DNA of 64,000 nt, taken from Cyclina sinensis (Eukaryota; Mollusca; Bivalvia; Venerida; Veneridae). Positions 1 through 11,560 of the stretch are shown here, in pieces. Location of the stretch: contig JAAONU010000016.1 of NCBI GenBank assembly GCA_012932295.1, forward strand, positions 45,973,241-46,037,240. Direction: 5' to 3'. A program made the translations under genes and the position numbers. A model generated the notes under the pieces. It did no database searches. It worked only from the letters and a program-made list of their open reading frames with translations, and was not told the DNA's origin. Position 1 is the stretch's first letter. Every line of letters begins with the position of its first letter.

Positions 1-17
1 GTGTCCTTCATCAGTAC

Positions 18-262
18 ATTTGAATGTAATAACAGTCCACTGGTATCACATTTTGAGTTTAGTTATCAAGACATGTGAATGTTATAACAGTCCACTTACA
101 TCGTTTTCTGAGTTTCTGTTCAACATAATCATGTGAATGTTATAACAGTCCACTTATATCGTTTTCTGAGTTTCTATTCAACATAATCACGTGAATGTTA
201 TACATAAATGAAATAGTCCACTTACATCGTATTTTAAGTCTAAAATCAATATATGTGAATAT
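18..262. repeat. Short tandem array, about 58-bp unit, 4 copies plus edges
   Basis: The phrase GTGAATGTTATAACAGTCCA recurs with starts near 20, 75, 133 and 191, and a decayed start near 255. The two central copies are 58 bp long and nearly identical. The first copy is shorter and the last carries an insertion, so the edges are older than the middle. The array may begin before the window. No coding or structural role is visible. Confidence 0.85.
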
Positions 263-1596
263 AAGGGTAAAAAGGGAAACAGTAATGATTGAATAGTACA
301 TAAACGTATTCTTAAAGTAGAGTTCTCAGATATTCTTGTACTACATTTTGGAATGGAAAATAATAGTAACAGCAGTGTTGATTTCATCGTCATTGTTACG
401 TGCATTCTTAAATAATAACTTTTTGTTGCAGTTGTTGTTAAGATAATCTCATACAAAACATGACGTTCAAAAAATCTATCCCATATTGTAGACACATACT
501 GAATGCCCTTGCTAAATGGATATGTAATTGATTTATTACATAGCAAGTAAACATTCCAGAATTCAATGTAACCATATGTAACATAATTCTTAAGTTAAAG
601 CAACAGAGTGTAAAGAAATGCCTTTTATTTCCGTATTCAGTTGTGTTGGACAGGTATAAGCTATAGGCAAATTTACACGCTGAATGATTACCATTAAATT
701 ATTTAGCATCGTGTCTGCAATGATTAGGGCAGATTTTATCTCTTTGATTAATCCTATTCAATAGCGTTGTGTAACGCAACGAAGGCTGTAAACTCTTTAA
801 GATGAATAAGGGATCCATATTCTCTCTGATTCTTCTGAAAGAGAATCACTATACTTGTAAGCTTAAAGGGACAATTTACTAATTATATATTGCATCTGAA
901 TGTCTTCAAAATGAATAAAAAAAATATACAAAATAGTCAGACATGTTTCCTTAAGGCATGTAGCAACAACAGAGTCCATGTGTCCAACATAAAATGGCAA
1001 GACTAACATTAGCGCATTCAGTTTGCCGTTTCTGGTAGAATTTTTGACTGACCTCTTCACATCGGGTAATAATTCAATAAATACCATTCACATTTACATT
1101 ATTTTGAAAAAAATGAAATAATCGAAATTTTAGAATATGCCTCTTAAAGATCTCAACGGGTTCTGTTCCAACATTTTTGTTTGTGTATTTCAAGACTTAA
1201 GGATCTTATGCCATACGCTCAGACATGCCTATTCGTCGGTTCCTGTTGTGTTTGTTTATTTGTTTTTGTATGAATTTAACGATAGTTTTAACCTCTTTTT
1301 GGTCACATCTGTGCTGCCAATTCACCTAATAAGTGTTCCTTGATATCCAACCAGTTTAGTTACCAGTTTTTCCGCAAGTGACTGACTGTTTCCTCATTAT
1401 GATCAGAAGTGAGAGTCGCAGGTTCCAGTGTGTGTTCCCTTAACAACAGGAAATATTTTTAATTTAAATATCGATCAAAAACTATACGTCGATGACAAAA
1501 TACAACATTTACATTGTGTGTTTGCAGTAGTTATTGTAACCATTGATGATGAATGAAATAAATGCTTGTAAAAAATATCTGGCCTGCTTGCAAGAA
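263..1596. other. Gene-less AT-rich DNA
   Basis: Only short open frames without protein-like pattern occur here. I see no transposon ends, tandem repeats or RNA gene in this stretch. Confidence 0.5.
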
Positions 1597-2190
1597 GCTT
1601 TGAAATCGTTTGGATCAAGTCCAATGATAAGACGATCAATACTTTGTCTGTATTTAGCTAAAGCTTTTAAATCGTTTGGATCAAGTCCAATAATAAGACG
1701 ATCAATACTTTGTCTGTATTTAGCTAAAGCTTTTAAATCGTTTGGATCAAGTCCAATAATAAGACGATCAATACTTTGTCTGTATTTAGCTAAAGCTTTT
1801 AAATCGTTTGGATCAAGTCCAATAATAAGACAATCAATACTTTGTCTGTATTAAGCTAAAGCTTTTAAATCGTTTGGATCAAGTCCAATAATAAGACAAT
1901 CAATACTTTGTCTGTATTTAGCTAAAGCTTTTAAATCGTTTGGATCAAGTCCAATAATAAGACAATCAATACTTTGTCTGTATTTAGCTAAAGCTTTTAA
2001 ATCGTTTGGATCAAGTCCAATAATAAGACAATCAATACTTTGTCTGTATTTAGCTAAAGCTTTTAAATCGTTTGGATCAAGTCCAATGATAAGACGATCA
2101 ATACTTTGTCTGTATTTAGCTAAAGCTTTTAAATCGTTTGGATCAAGTCCAATGATAAGACGATCAATACTATGTCTGTATTTAGCTAAA
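1597..2190. repeat. 66-bp minisatellite, nine head-to-tail copies
   Basis: Nine units of exactly 66 bp start at 1597, 1663, 1729, 1795, 1861, 1927, 1993, 2059 and 2125, each opening GCTTTTAAATCGTTTGGATC or a one-base variant. The outer copies (1, 8, 9) read CCAATGATAAGACGA, copies 2-3 read CCAATAATAAGACGA and copies 4-7 read CCAATAATAAGACAA, so variants are nested with the newest in the middle. Because 66 is a multiple of three, one frame on each strand stays open through each unit (22 residues per unit). A T-to-A change near 1851-1854 in copy 4 creates TTAA and stops both frames. I regard it as a non-coding minisatellite; coding use is possible but unsupported. Confidence 0.95.
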
Positions 2191-2261
2191 GATAAAATTA
2201 ATCTTTTAAAAGATATCTTGTATTGTTTAATTTCAGCTAGTGAAAACAAAATCTTCTTCTA

Positions 2262-2360
2262 CATAATAATAATAATCATTATCATCATCATCATTATCAT
2301 CAATATTACTATTATTATTGTTATTATTACTATTGTTCTTCTTATAATTTTTATTGCATT
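2262..2360. repeat. Imperfect ATN trinucleotide microsatellite
   Basis: Runs of ATA, ATC and ATT triplets continue for about 100 bp directly after the 66-bp minisatellite. An isoleucine-rich open frame through it is a by-product of the triplet repeat. Confidence 0.8.
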
Positions 2361-2716
2361 TGTAGTCTAATTATCAGCTGATTATTACAATATATTATCT
2401 TCACATTGTATTGTAATTCTGCCTACAGCTAATTTCAATCTTCTAAGTAAACAGTCACAGTCTTTCTGCACAAATGATGAGTTCTGTTAAGTAAAATAAG
2501 AGCTATAATTTACCTCAAACATGTACCAGAAAGGCTGTTGTTTCATCCATTGTTAAGTTCGATAATAATTTATAATCGATAAAATGTTGAACCCGGTATC
2601 CAGAATTTCAGACCTGATTTTCAATTTTTTGTTGCTGATCCTACGTACAATACTTATTTATAAGGAGACTAACCTCTTAACAATAATTGAAAGAGGAGAA
2701 ATGGCAGTTAACTTGA
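2361..2716. other. Gene-less spacer before the hAT element
   Basis: AT-rich DNA with no recognised feature. Its last bases run into the 8-bp target duplication of the transposon that follows. Confidence 0.5.
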
Positions 2717-2724
2717 CTATTAAG
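2717..2724. repeat. Left 8-bp target-site duplication of the hAT element
   Basis: CTATTAAG lies directly before the element and is repeated directly after it at 3792-3799, with no mismatch. Confidence 0.9.
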
Positions 2725-3791
2725 TAGGGATGGCAACGAATACCAAAATCAATACTCGAGTACTCGGTCGTTTTTCCGATCGAGTACTCGGTTACTCGGA
2801 TGATTTCCAATGATCTTTAAAGTTTTATCACAATATATTAACACCGCCTGCATGCTACTTTCGTTTTCTATTTAAATTCATAGATGTGTAACTATAAATA
2901 AGTCTGCAAGGGGGGTAACTTAGAATAACCATCAAACAAATTAAATCAACATTATATTTAATAACGTTTTAATTAATGCAATATCAAGTTTAAAACATGT
3001 ATAACAGTTCATATATCTTTTTTTCTTCTTGAAATTATATAGACTGGTCTGTTTTCAGAAGGATGCTTGAAGCGTAAATGATTTAACATGTTTGAAGTTT
3101 CCACCAGTATACGTTATTTCACAGCTACATAATGTACATTTAATAGTCTTGCTATCAACGCAAGCCAGCGTTTGAAATATTTCCAAGCATTAAATTTTGC
3201 AGGCGGCACTTTGACTCTTGAAATTTTAATATCTTATTCTAAACAAAAACTTTATCAATATATAAAAAGTTAATGATATTTCTGGATTTATATGCGTAAA
3301 GAAGAAAAGGGAGTTACTCTCCTTTATCGAGTAAAGAAAAACAAACGCTTAATCGGGTCTAATTACTACCTTTAATCTAACATTCATAATAGCAATCCGG
3401 CCATTTGCTGTTTTCAAAACATATACCTTTAAACAAGTTTCGGCTACAAACTCTTACACAATTAAAGGTAATTAAATATTATAAGAGGCCGAATGACGTA
3501 AGCGACACAGGTGTTCAATCCCATGCGCGTGTCAAACTGTTGATCGCCTCGTTAAATTAACGATATCATTTTCGCACCTCTGCAAGGATGTTTTGATTGC
3601 ATTTAAGAGGTATTTATGAAGATACATGTACATCTCCAAATTTCTGAACTGATCGGATACACCAACCTTTCTAAATCGCAAAAAAATAGAAATTATATAT
3701 TTTTGCCGAGTAATCGAATATCAATTTTGTTAACCGATATTCGGACGTTCGATCGAGTACTCGGTTAACCGGTTACTCGTTGCCATCCCTA
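2725..3791. mobile_element. Non-autonomous hAT-type DNA transposon
   Basis: The 1067-bp element starts TAGGGATGGCAACGA and ends with the exact reverse complement TCGTTGCCATCCCTA. It is flanked by a perfect 8-bp direct repeat, CTATTAAG (2717-2724 and 3792-3799). An 8-bp target duplication with short TIRs of this kind is the hallmark of hAT elements. Beyond the first 15 bases the ends share several copies of the motif GAGTACTCGG (about 2757-2796 and 3752-3766), which resemble the subterminal transposase-binding repeats of hAT elements. There is no transposase-sized open frame, so movement would need an enzyme supplied from elsewhere. Perfect TIR ends and target duplication suggest an insertion that is not very old. 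Confidence 0.9.
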
Positions 3792-3799
3792 CTATTAAG
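3792..3799. repeat. Right 8-bp target-site duplication of the hAT element
   Basis: CTATTAAG is identical to the left copy at 2717-2724. Confidence 0.9.
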
Positions 3800-6700
3800 G
3801 AAATTCGATATTTAAACCAAAAACTCTCATGCTTAAGTATAACATTCAAGGTGATATTTTCGTGAACTCAGATACGCCGTTAATTCACACATCAGATATA
3901 CATGTAGGCACTATTTAACAATTAAATTATTATTATCTACAGCTATAAAAGGAAGAAAAAGCTGCAGGAAAATCTTGGTCCATAAAAAGCTAACTGCATT
4001 TGAAGCAAATCGTCATCAGGATTATCACCTAGATCAATAGACTGGCCTACAGCTGTTTTTAATCGTCCAGAAAATGGAAGAAGCGAAAATAAAACTATTT
4101 TATTTATTTGTAACTGTTGTGATTCACCTAAGCTATGATTATGTTTGTCTAGAAATGCTGTTTGTTTTAGTAATACTTCAATTTAAAGCCTTCCTCCTCA
4201 ACAAACAAGAAAATAACATGAAATCATATACTGGAAGAACTCTGAATATTTATTCAAGTGTAGTAGAAGAAATTAAACATAATACACCAGTAGAATTCAA
4301 ACTATTATTAATATTAAGACAGCTGACAATGTCTGTAAGAATCAAAGTCTCAATTTTGAAATAATCCTGGGTCCTGAATTTGAACAGTCATTATGTTATG
4401 CTTTATTGTATGTCACTAGATGCATACCAAACAAAATATGTTCAGATAATTTTGCTGCTTATCTGTGCCATTCTAATCTTGGTAGGGATTAAAACATGCC
4501 TTATTTTTTTAATATAACATTCTAAGACTGGCAAACATATTTCTCTTCACATTAAAGTGACCCGAGCTTAGTTCAACAGAAAACATTTGCGTCATTTTGG
4601 CGAATTATAAAGTCTGCATAAGATAAATGCTAATTATCATTACAGTCTGGAAAGACAGTTGAGGGAGTGAGGGTCAGAACTGGTTCATGGAAAGTTGTGC
4701 GTCTAAGTTTGAATAGCCTTAAAAGGTTGTCTCACAAAGAAAAGTAACAATATATCAGATACATTCGCTAACTTCATATGTAGGATTGTCAATGTTTTAA
4801 TCTTTGATTCGATGGTTTTTTGAAACATTTTATCAAAGTTTGCATGAAAGCGTCTATGGTTCGGTGAACATGTTCTGTACTAAAAAAAATAAATATAAGG
4901 AGTTTCTATTGGTTTTACTTGTTTGTATGACATACTATTATGCTCAGTTAAACAATATTCTTAGCTCGGTTTTGTTTCTACAGATACCATTTTTATCTCA
5001 AATCAATCTGTTCTGCTGTAAAATCCGATGGTTGGCTCTTTAATGTGTATGTCTAGTAGAACTCATATTGGCACTCTGTGTCAAACAAGAAGTCAGGTGA
5101 CTCAGACAGACTTCTAAAAAGTGACCAAACAGCAACTGGTGCATGTTTTTAAACAAAGCAAATATATTTGTAAAATGTATTTTATACTCATTTGATACTA
5201 ATTTTGACAAAATAGTCGCGAGACGACCATTTATCATAAACGTTAGTGTTTTTTTGAATTCATTTATGATAGTTGAAATATTCTTTATGATATGAACAGA
5301 AAAATAAGAGATTCTAAAAGTTTACCTTCTCTAAAGCTCATTTTTATTCCAGAAATAAATTCCAAGAACCACAAAAAGTAAAAGTTAACAGATAGTTCCT
5401 CAGCTTATGTTCTGCAAATTTAGGATTTTACACTCGTAAATAGTTTGGTCACTAACTGTCTGATATTACTCCTCGACAGAAAAGTCTGGTGCAAGTTTAC
5501 ACTTCACAAACACACTTGAAAGCAGACGAATTACATTTAAATGCGCACTGACACTTCTGGAGTTCAAAAGAAGATTTATGAACAATTTCTGTATTAACTG
5601 CAAGCATTAATATCAAACTTGTCCTATTAAGACGAGTTAAGGTGCAACATGGGTTGTAAACGTAGTTCCAGGAGTTTGAACACAGTTTTATTGCGTGAAT
5701 CTATTCCATGCTTTCTAGTTTTCCCATAAATCCAATTTTTCATTGATTGCTCTCTTGTAGACTTAATTGGACTAACGATATAAATCTCAGCGCTTTCGTT
5801 TTGTGGGTAAAATTAAAATACGTAGACAATTTAATGGAACACGAGATAAAATGTTTATATTTAGAAACATGGCATTTGGGGGATTTATGAGGTAATATTA
5901 CTACAAGAACTACTGCCTTGTCTGATGTAACGAATATTTTATATTTTTTGTAGTTATCTTTAGTATTGTATTCAAATCACATCGCTTGTTTTTACTTTGC
6001 ACGAGTTTTTCCCGTAACTAGCACCTGCTATGTATTAATATGGCTCCTACTAATTTATAAATTGTTATTTATACATTATTATTTGTATACAGATTGTAAG
6101 AATAACACTGAAGCTCGCACAAATTATGATATTTTATCGAACGATTGTTAGAAGCAATTCTATAATTAATGGTCAAAGAAAAAGTGACCGTGAAAGTTTT
6201 TCCTTGAAATAAAAAAGAGAAAGAAAAACGTCTTTTACATCGACAAAAATAGACCTTGTCTGAAATGTAATAACATCATTTACTTAACTGCATGTTGTGT
6301 TTCCGTTTATAACCATCTTAAAGATGACATACGTCTTTGTTACTCCTGATTTCTGAATATCCACAGTGACTAAGGGTTTTATTTTCTTTTTTGTTGCTCT
6401 TCATCTTGGTCATTTTCAACATAAACATAATGAAATGCAGAACTATTGTCGTTTAATAAGGCACTGACTATAATTTTGCATATATATTATTCTCGTACGT
6501 AAGGTATTGAAACTTACCCTTAATATACTAATGGCTCTTTTATATCTAAACTTGCTTAATGACATATTCAAATTATATTCCAATACCTTTGAAATTATAC
6601 AATTCTTGATTGATACTTGGTGAAAAAATTAATATACTATTTCTGCAACCTTCATGGGACGAAATTAATGCTTTTTATTAAAGTTTCCATAAAACGAAAT

Positions 6701-7593
6701 ATAATATTTTTTTAAGGTTTAAGTGTCACTGCAATATAGAAACAAACCGTTGTAAAAAATGAGCCTAGAGACAGTCATAGCGTCTGAAAATGATGTTAAA
6801 TTTTTTTTTTCCATCTTATTTGCCAGTACAACACGACATCAACAAACAAAGCTTTTTATATGACTGTTGAAATAGTGGAATAAAAAATACAGACTAACTC
6901 TAGAGTAACCCCTATGTTTTCTCCATAAAGTAATTTACAAAGTATATCATCCAGGATGTTCCAAAAACAATTCCACTGCGCAAAGCTGTCCGAAATTTCC
7001 AGACTAATTTTCGAATATACATCGGCACTGACCTTTACTTAACGTTGGTTTCATCATTTATTTACAAGACGACCCGGCTCTTAACAATAAATGAAACTGG
7101 TGACAGACACTTAGAAGATCCGATATTCAATCAACAGCCTATCGTGTTGCAATTAAATCTGATGAAAATCTCTTGAAGTTCCGTGATATTTATAAGAAAG
7201 AGATCGTAATATGAGTAGTGAATAGTAGTGGTATGTTTTTAATGTCTACCTTAAGAACTTAACAAGCGTGTATTGGCCGCTTAAGTAGCTAAATTTGGAC
7301 ATACCACTGTTTTTCCATCGTCATTCATACTATTTAATATTTATTGTGAACGTTAGAACCTGGAAAATTAGATTGGTGAAAAAGTCACTATTTAATTTAT
7401 ACTTTAACGAAATGTCCGACAAAACACGGAGTTTTAAGTATATCTAACTACATCATTTTATTCTTGCACATATGAATCACCTACTTATTGTACAAAGACA
7501 GGGGTACTTTGGTCATATTCATACAACACTTTCCTGATTACGTATATTCAGTTATATACTTTTCCCTATACAATAACCCGTTTTTATTCGTTG
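3800..7593. other. Gene-less AT-rich DNA
   Basis: Nearly 3.8 kb with no open frame over 100 codons and no recognisable domain. No terminal inverted repeats, RNA genes or tandem arrays were seen. Introns or regulatory DNA of a gene outside the window cannot be excluded. Confidence 0.45.
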
Positions 7594-7801
7594 TAAGCTT
7601 TCAGTGTTGACATAAATATAAGATTCTCAAGGCGAGATTCTTAAATAAGCTTTCAATGTTGACATAAATATAAGATTCACAAGGCGAGATTCTTAAATAA
7701 GTTTTCAATGTTGACACAATTATCAGTTTCTTAAGGCGAGATTCTTAAAAAAGCTTTCAATGTTGACATCGATATAAGATTCACAGTGCGAGATTCTTAA
7801 A
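7594..7801. repeat. Tandem array, four 52-bp copies
   Basis: Units start at 7594, 7646, 7698 and 7750. Each holds TTTCAATGTTGACA (TTTCAGTGTTGACA in the first) and ends near GCGAGATTCTTAAA. The last two copies are more diverged than the first two. No function is visible. Confidence 0.9.
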
Positions 7802-9089
7802 TCTTGCTGACAACTGGCGATAACAAATTTCTGTTCTTGTGGAAAACAAAGGAAACTGCCGTGAGCATTTTAGGTTTTACTTTGTGTGTCAGTAGGAGTT
7901 GGTTGTTGTGTGACACTGATACATCTATTTCATCTTTTGCAACAAACACGTCACAGGAGTTTCCCGTCATCTGCTTTGTTTTCATAATCATTTTATTAGG
8001 TTATAAAAATATGCAACATCATACATAATTTAAGGTAAGATTTAGTTTTAAATCATATATAATTTGGCTCTTAGAATTCACATTTTGCACTGTAATTTGG
8101 AAAGTGTCTGCTTTTTAAAAGATGTCTACTAGGATGTATGCAAAATATCTGATCGTAAGATAAGATAAAATTAGTATCTGCAGATGAATTGTCGGAAACG
8201 TCTTGCTTTAAAAGGCATAATTTTATACCGCACCAAAAAAGAAAGAAAAAAAAAATAAAAAAATGGTACAATGCAAAAAAAGAAGAATTACCACTCGCTC
8301 AAAGATATTTTTTTATCTGGTAACGTTTGCGAAATATATAAGCGTTGAACTGAAATATAAGCCACAACAATAGAGGTTCTCCTTGTAATACTATTCTTGC
8401 AGGAGTACCTGATACAAGATATTTTGCTGATACCTGGCTAAACAAATGTATTGATGTTTGCCTGTTTAGGACATATTTGCCTTTCAGATTTATTTAAAAT
8501 AATTGTTTTGTTGCAAAAATTACGTGTCGATTACTCATTATTTGCAGAGACGTATGTTGTTTGTAATGGCATTAATTTTGCTTGAAGTCAGTCAAGCTTG
8601 CAACGAGATAAAAACAAATAAACGAGTGTGCAAAAACATGTTATTTCCATAATGGGTGACATATTTTTGATTGGTCATTTATTTATGACAAGGAAGTAAG
8701 CTCGTTTAACTTCTTTATATTTTTCCAAAGCAATTGAAGAGTGCAGCGATGTCGGTGATTGACGTCTTGAAAATTTTCCTTTTGAGAAAAAAGAATACTT
8801 TGAAAAAAACATCAGTGTACCTTTTGGCGTTTACTTATATTTTCCCCGTTAACTTCACTTGAATAAATGATTTAAAATGATTGTTAGCAGGTAAGGAATT
8901 GTGACATAAAAGAGTATCTGTCAATTTGACTTAAAATTGAGAAACGTTAGTTTGAATTAAGTTATTTCATGAGTTGAAAATTTTGAACGGAAAATCAAAC
9001 TAATGTGGGTAATTCAAATTTGACTTCAGGAACATTCATCGTTTGTATGTCCATGTAGTGTATAAAATATGAAACGGGTTGAAATTAAA
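7802..9089. other. Gene-less AT-rich DNA
   Basis: Contains an A-rich stretch near 8235-8285 and short overlapping open frames on both strands without protein-like signature. Nothing else is supported. Confidence 0.45.
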
Positions 9090-9295
9090 ATGTAATTGTC
9101 TAATATCTATCAAAGTCTATTTCTTTTCTTTCAGTACGCTCTGATACAACCAAGTTATTTATTACAATGATAATTACATTATAAGAAACACATCTAGCGG
9201 CAATATTCCTGAAAATAAGTGGAAAATTGATAGATTCTTCGGCGAACCAATTAAATCTGTCTGTATTGTTATCTGTGTTATATAAAGCTTCAGCA
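9090..9295. repeat. Diverged dispersed repeat, copy 1
   Basis: This segment aligns by eye with 10663-10862. Shared phrases include TTATACAACCAA-like, GCGGCAATNTTCCTGA and GCGAACCAATTAAAT in the same order and similar spacing. A weaker third match ends near 13560-13610 (GCAATTAAATCTGTCTG). The family is not recognised. Confidence 0.6.
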
Positions 9296-10662
9296 AAATG
9301 AAAATGTTAGGTGGCTCCTATTTGTTTTTTTTCGATATTGTCTCATTGAACAGGCATTAGAAAAGTTTAATGAGTATAACAGTAATTTCATTGGAGGCTA
9401 GGTATCCATAAAATAATTTTAACACATAAATATAAAGTGTACCAGATCGTCAATTATATTGTAGCCTAGATGAAAAGGTTTCTGGTAAAATAATGTACAA
9501 CTAACACACTTCATGTGACTTCAGAACAACCACAGCTTTTAAGTCTCTTCACTACTTGCGCTGTCTCCAACAAAATATATTGAGTTAATTTACAGATGTT
9601 AATACAGTAAACATAGATATTTTTGATACTGGGAATTAATTAGGTAATATCTTAATGTATTTTCATAGGAGAGCATTAGATATGTTTAAGCGATTAGGTA
9701 CCAAAAAACTCATCACTAATAGGAACAACAAACACAACTGATCAACTAATGTTTGATTGTAGAAAGTTTGATTCTTCTCATAGAACTTAGATTTTATCAG
9801 ATGATGGGAAAACAAGCCACACCGAACTCAAGCGTTATGAAACAAGGTATGCCTGAAGACAAAATCGCCAACTAAAGCTAACGCTTTTAGTTTTGTACCC
9901 CAATTGGATTGGTAAAAGGGGTTACACGATGAACTTTGTCTGTTCACATCGAATGCCGAATAATAAGTGTATCAATAAAAGTAGTGCACTTATACTGTTA
10001 CTTAATTACAGTTGTTATAACCTGTAACATTGTTTCTCTAGTTTCATTAGTATATGAAAAAGAGTTGGTTTTTTTTTTTTTTTGTCTTTTTACACTGGTT
10101 ACGTGGAATTAGTAGTTACACCGCATTTTAACCAACCTTCCCCAACATATGCAAGTATCTGAAAACACGAATGTAAAAAAATAAACGTACGTTTGTGACA
10201 TCGTCGGATACCCACGGTACCTCATTCCGTAACTGAGAGTAACGTTATGGGTCTGACGTCGGTATCCGAACTTCGTTAACTTTCTGAGTGTATTTAGGAA
10301 ATAATGGACCGACTTTACCGTTTTTGGCTGGTTTATCGTTTTCTATCCTTTTGTGAGAACCTTTATCGACATTTTCAGGTCTGTTTATTTCTATGCTCGG
10401 CAAGATTTTATGATAACATTTATTTATCTTATATGGTAAATTATTAGATAGTATAAAGAAACTGAAATGAATTGCTAGCTGAATAATTCCCATATCAGTC
10501 ATGCTACTTTGTAACGAGAGCTTATCATAAATGACCTATACAATTCAAATCGTTTGCATGTAAACCTTTTACTTAAACTAAACATTGAATAGTAATTAAT
10601 TCATAACCATCTGATACGAACAGTACAATGAATTTTATAATCCAACTGATGGATCATAATTG
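9296..10662. other. Gene-less DNA between two diverged repeat copies
   Basis: Includes a 15-base T run at 10069-10083 and a short inverted pair, TCGGATACC near 10204 and GGTATCCGA near 10260. No gene is supported. Confidence 0.4.
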
Positions 10663-10862
10663 AAATGGTATTGTCTAATTTTATAAGCATTATTTTCATT
10701 CCTTCCAGCATTATCTTATACAACCAATTATTTATCACAGTGATAATGCAATGATAAACATATCAAGCGGCAATCTTCCTGAGAACAAGTGGGGGGGGGG
10801 GGGAAATTGAAAGCATCCTTCTGCGAACCAATTAAATTTGTATTGTTATATGTGATTTGTAC
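10663..10862. repeat. Diverged dispersed repeat, copy 2
   Basis: Partner of 9090-9295 in the same orientation. It differs by many substitutions and by a run of 13 G at 10791-10803 replacing a short spacer. The divergence indicates an old duplication or an old repeat family. Confidence 0.6.
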
Positions 10863-10939
10863 ATCAAGAAAGTAAAACAAAAAAGGTTTAATGCGTCGTT
10901 TACGTGTTCAGTGCATATTGGTTATAACAGTTTGAATAT

Positions 10940-11110
10940 GTAGGGGCCAGATACTGATTAGGAACTTGGTGGTATAAACTCCTACCAAGATTTGGTCAAA
11001 TTATGGTCCTCGGGTCAAAATTGACTCCGCCACAGGGGCATGGGTTTTCCTTGTATGTATATAGTAAAACCTTCACGTCATCTTACGAACATTGTTAGCT
11101 CGACATTTAA
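10940..11110. repeat. Fragment of a GGTCAAAATTG-type mollusc interspersed repeat
   Basis: The phrases ACCAAGATTTGGTCAAATTA, GGGTCAAAATTGACTCCGCC and CCACAGGGGCATG match in order the better copy near 22660-22720 of this window. I recognise the type as common in bivalve and gastropod genomes; the formal family is unknown to me. Confidence 0.5.
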
Positions 11111-11120
11111 AAAAAGCACA

Positions 11121-11560
11121 CACACTTAAGACAAAACCGACAAGTTGAATAAATCAAGTATGACATTGACCTTAAAATGACACTGACCTTGAAGGTCAAG
11201 TTATCATATTTTGCTTAAATTGTCATAATTTGTCGTTTAATTCATACGCAGACAAAACAACACTTATGACAAACATACTTAGACAAAACAACACTTATGA
11301 CAAACCCGACATGTTAAATTATTCAAGAATGACCTTGACTTTTATTTGACCTTGACCTTAAAGGTCGAAATATTGAATATAGCTAAATGTGATCACAACA
11401 CTTATTACAAAAACTGACATGCTTAATTATTCAAGTATGACCTACCCTTAGAATGACCTTGACCATCAAAGTGAAGTTGTTTTATTTTGCTTAAATTGTC
11501 ATACCTTTGTTATTAATGGACGGATTTGATTCATACTGGGACAAAACAACACTGAGAACA
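11121..11560. repeat. Diverged tandem repeat rich in TGACCTTGACC, about 3 copies
   Basis: Copies begin near 11131, 11298 and 11407 with phrases like GACAAAACCGACAAGTTGAA. Each is followed by TCAAGTATGACC-like text, a GACCTTGACCTTAAAGGTC block and TTTTGCTTAAATTGTCATA. Unit lengths vary by indels. This is a typical mollusc non-coding repeat. Confidence 0.6.

Noticed and set aside
1851..2249. 132-codon minus-strand frame with 22-residue repeats
   Set aside because: It follows the 66-bp minisatellite register; the opposite strand is equally open and both are stopped by the same base change.
4074..4364. 96-codon plus-strand open frame
   Set aside because: Composition follows the AT-rich background and there is no recognisable domain, repeat or splice context.
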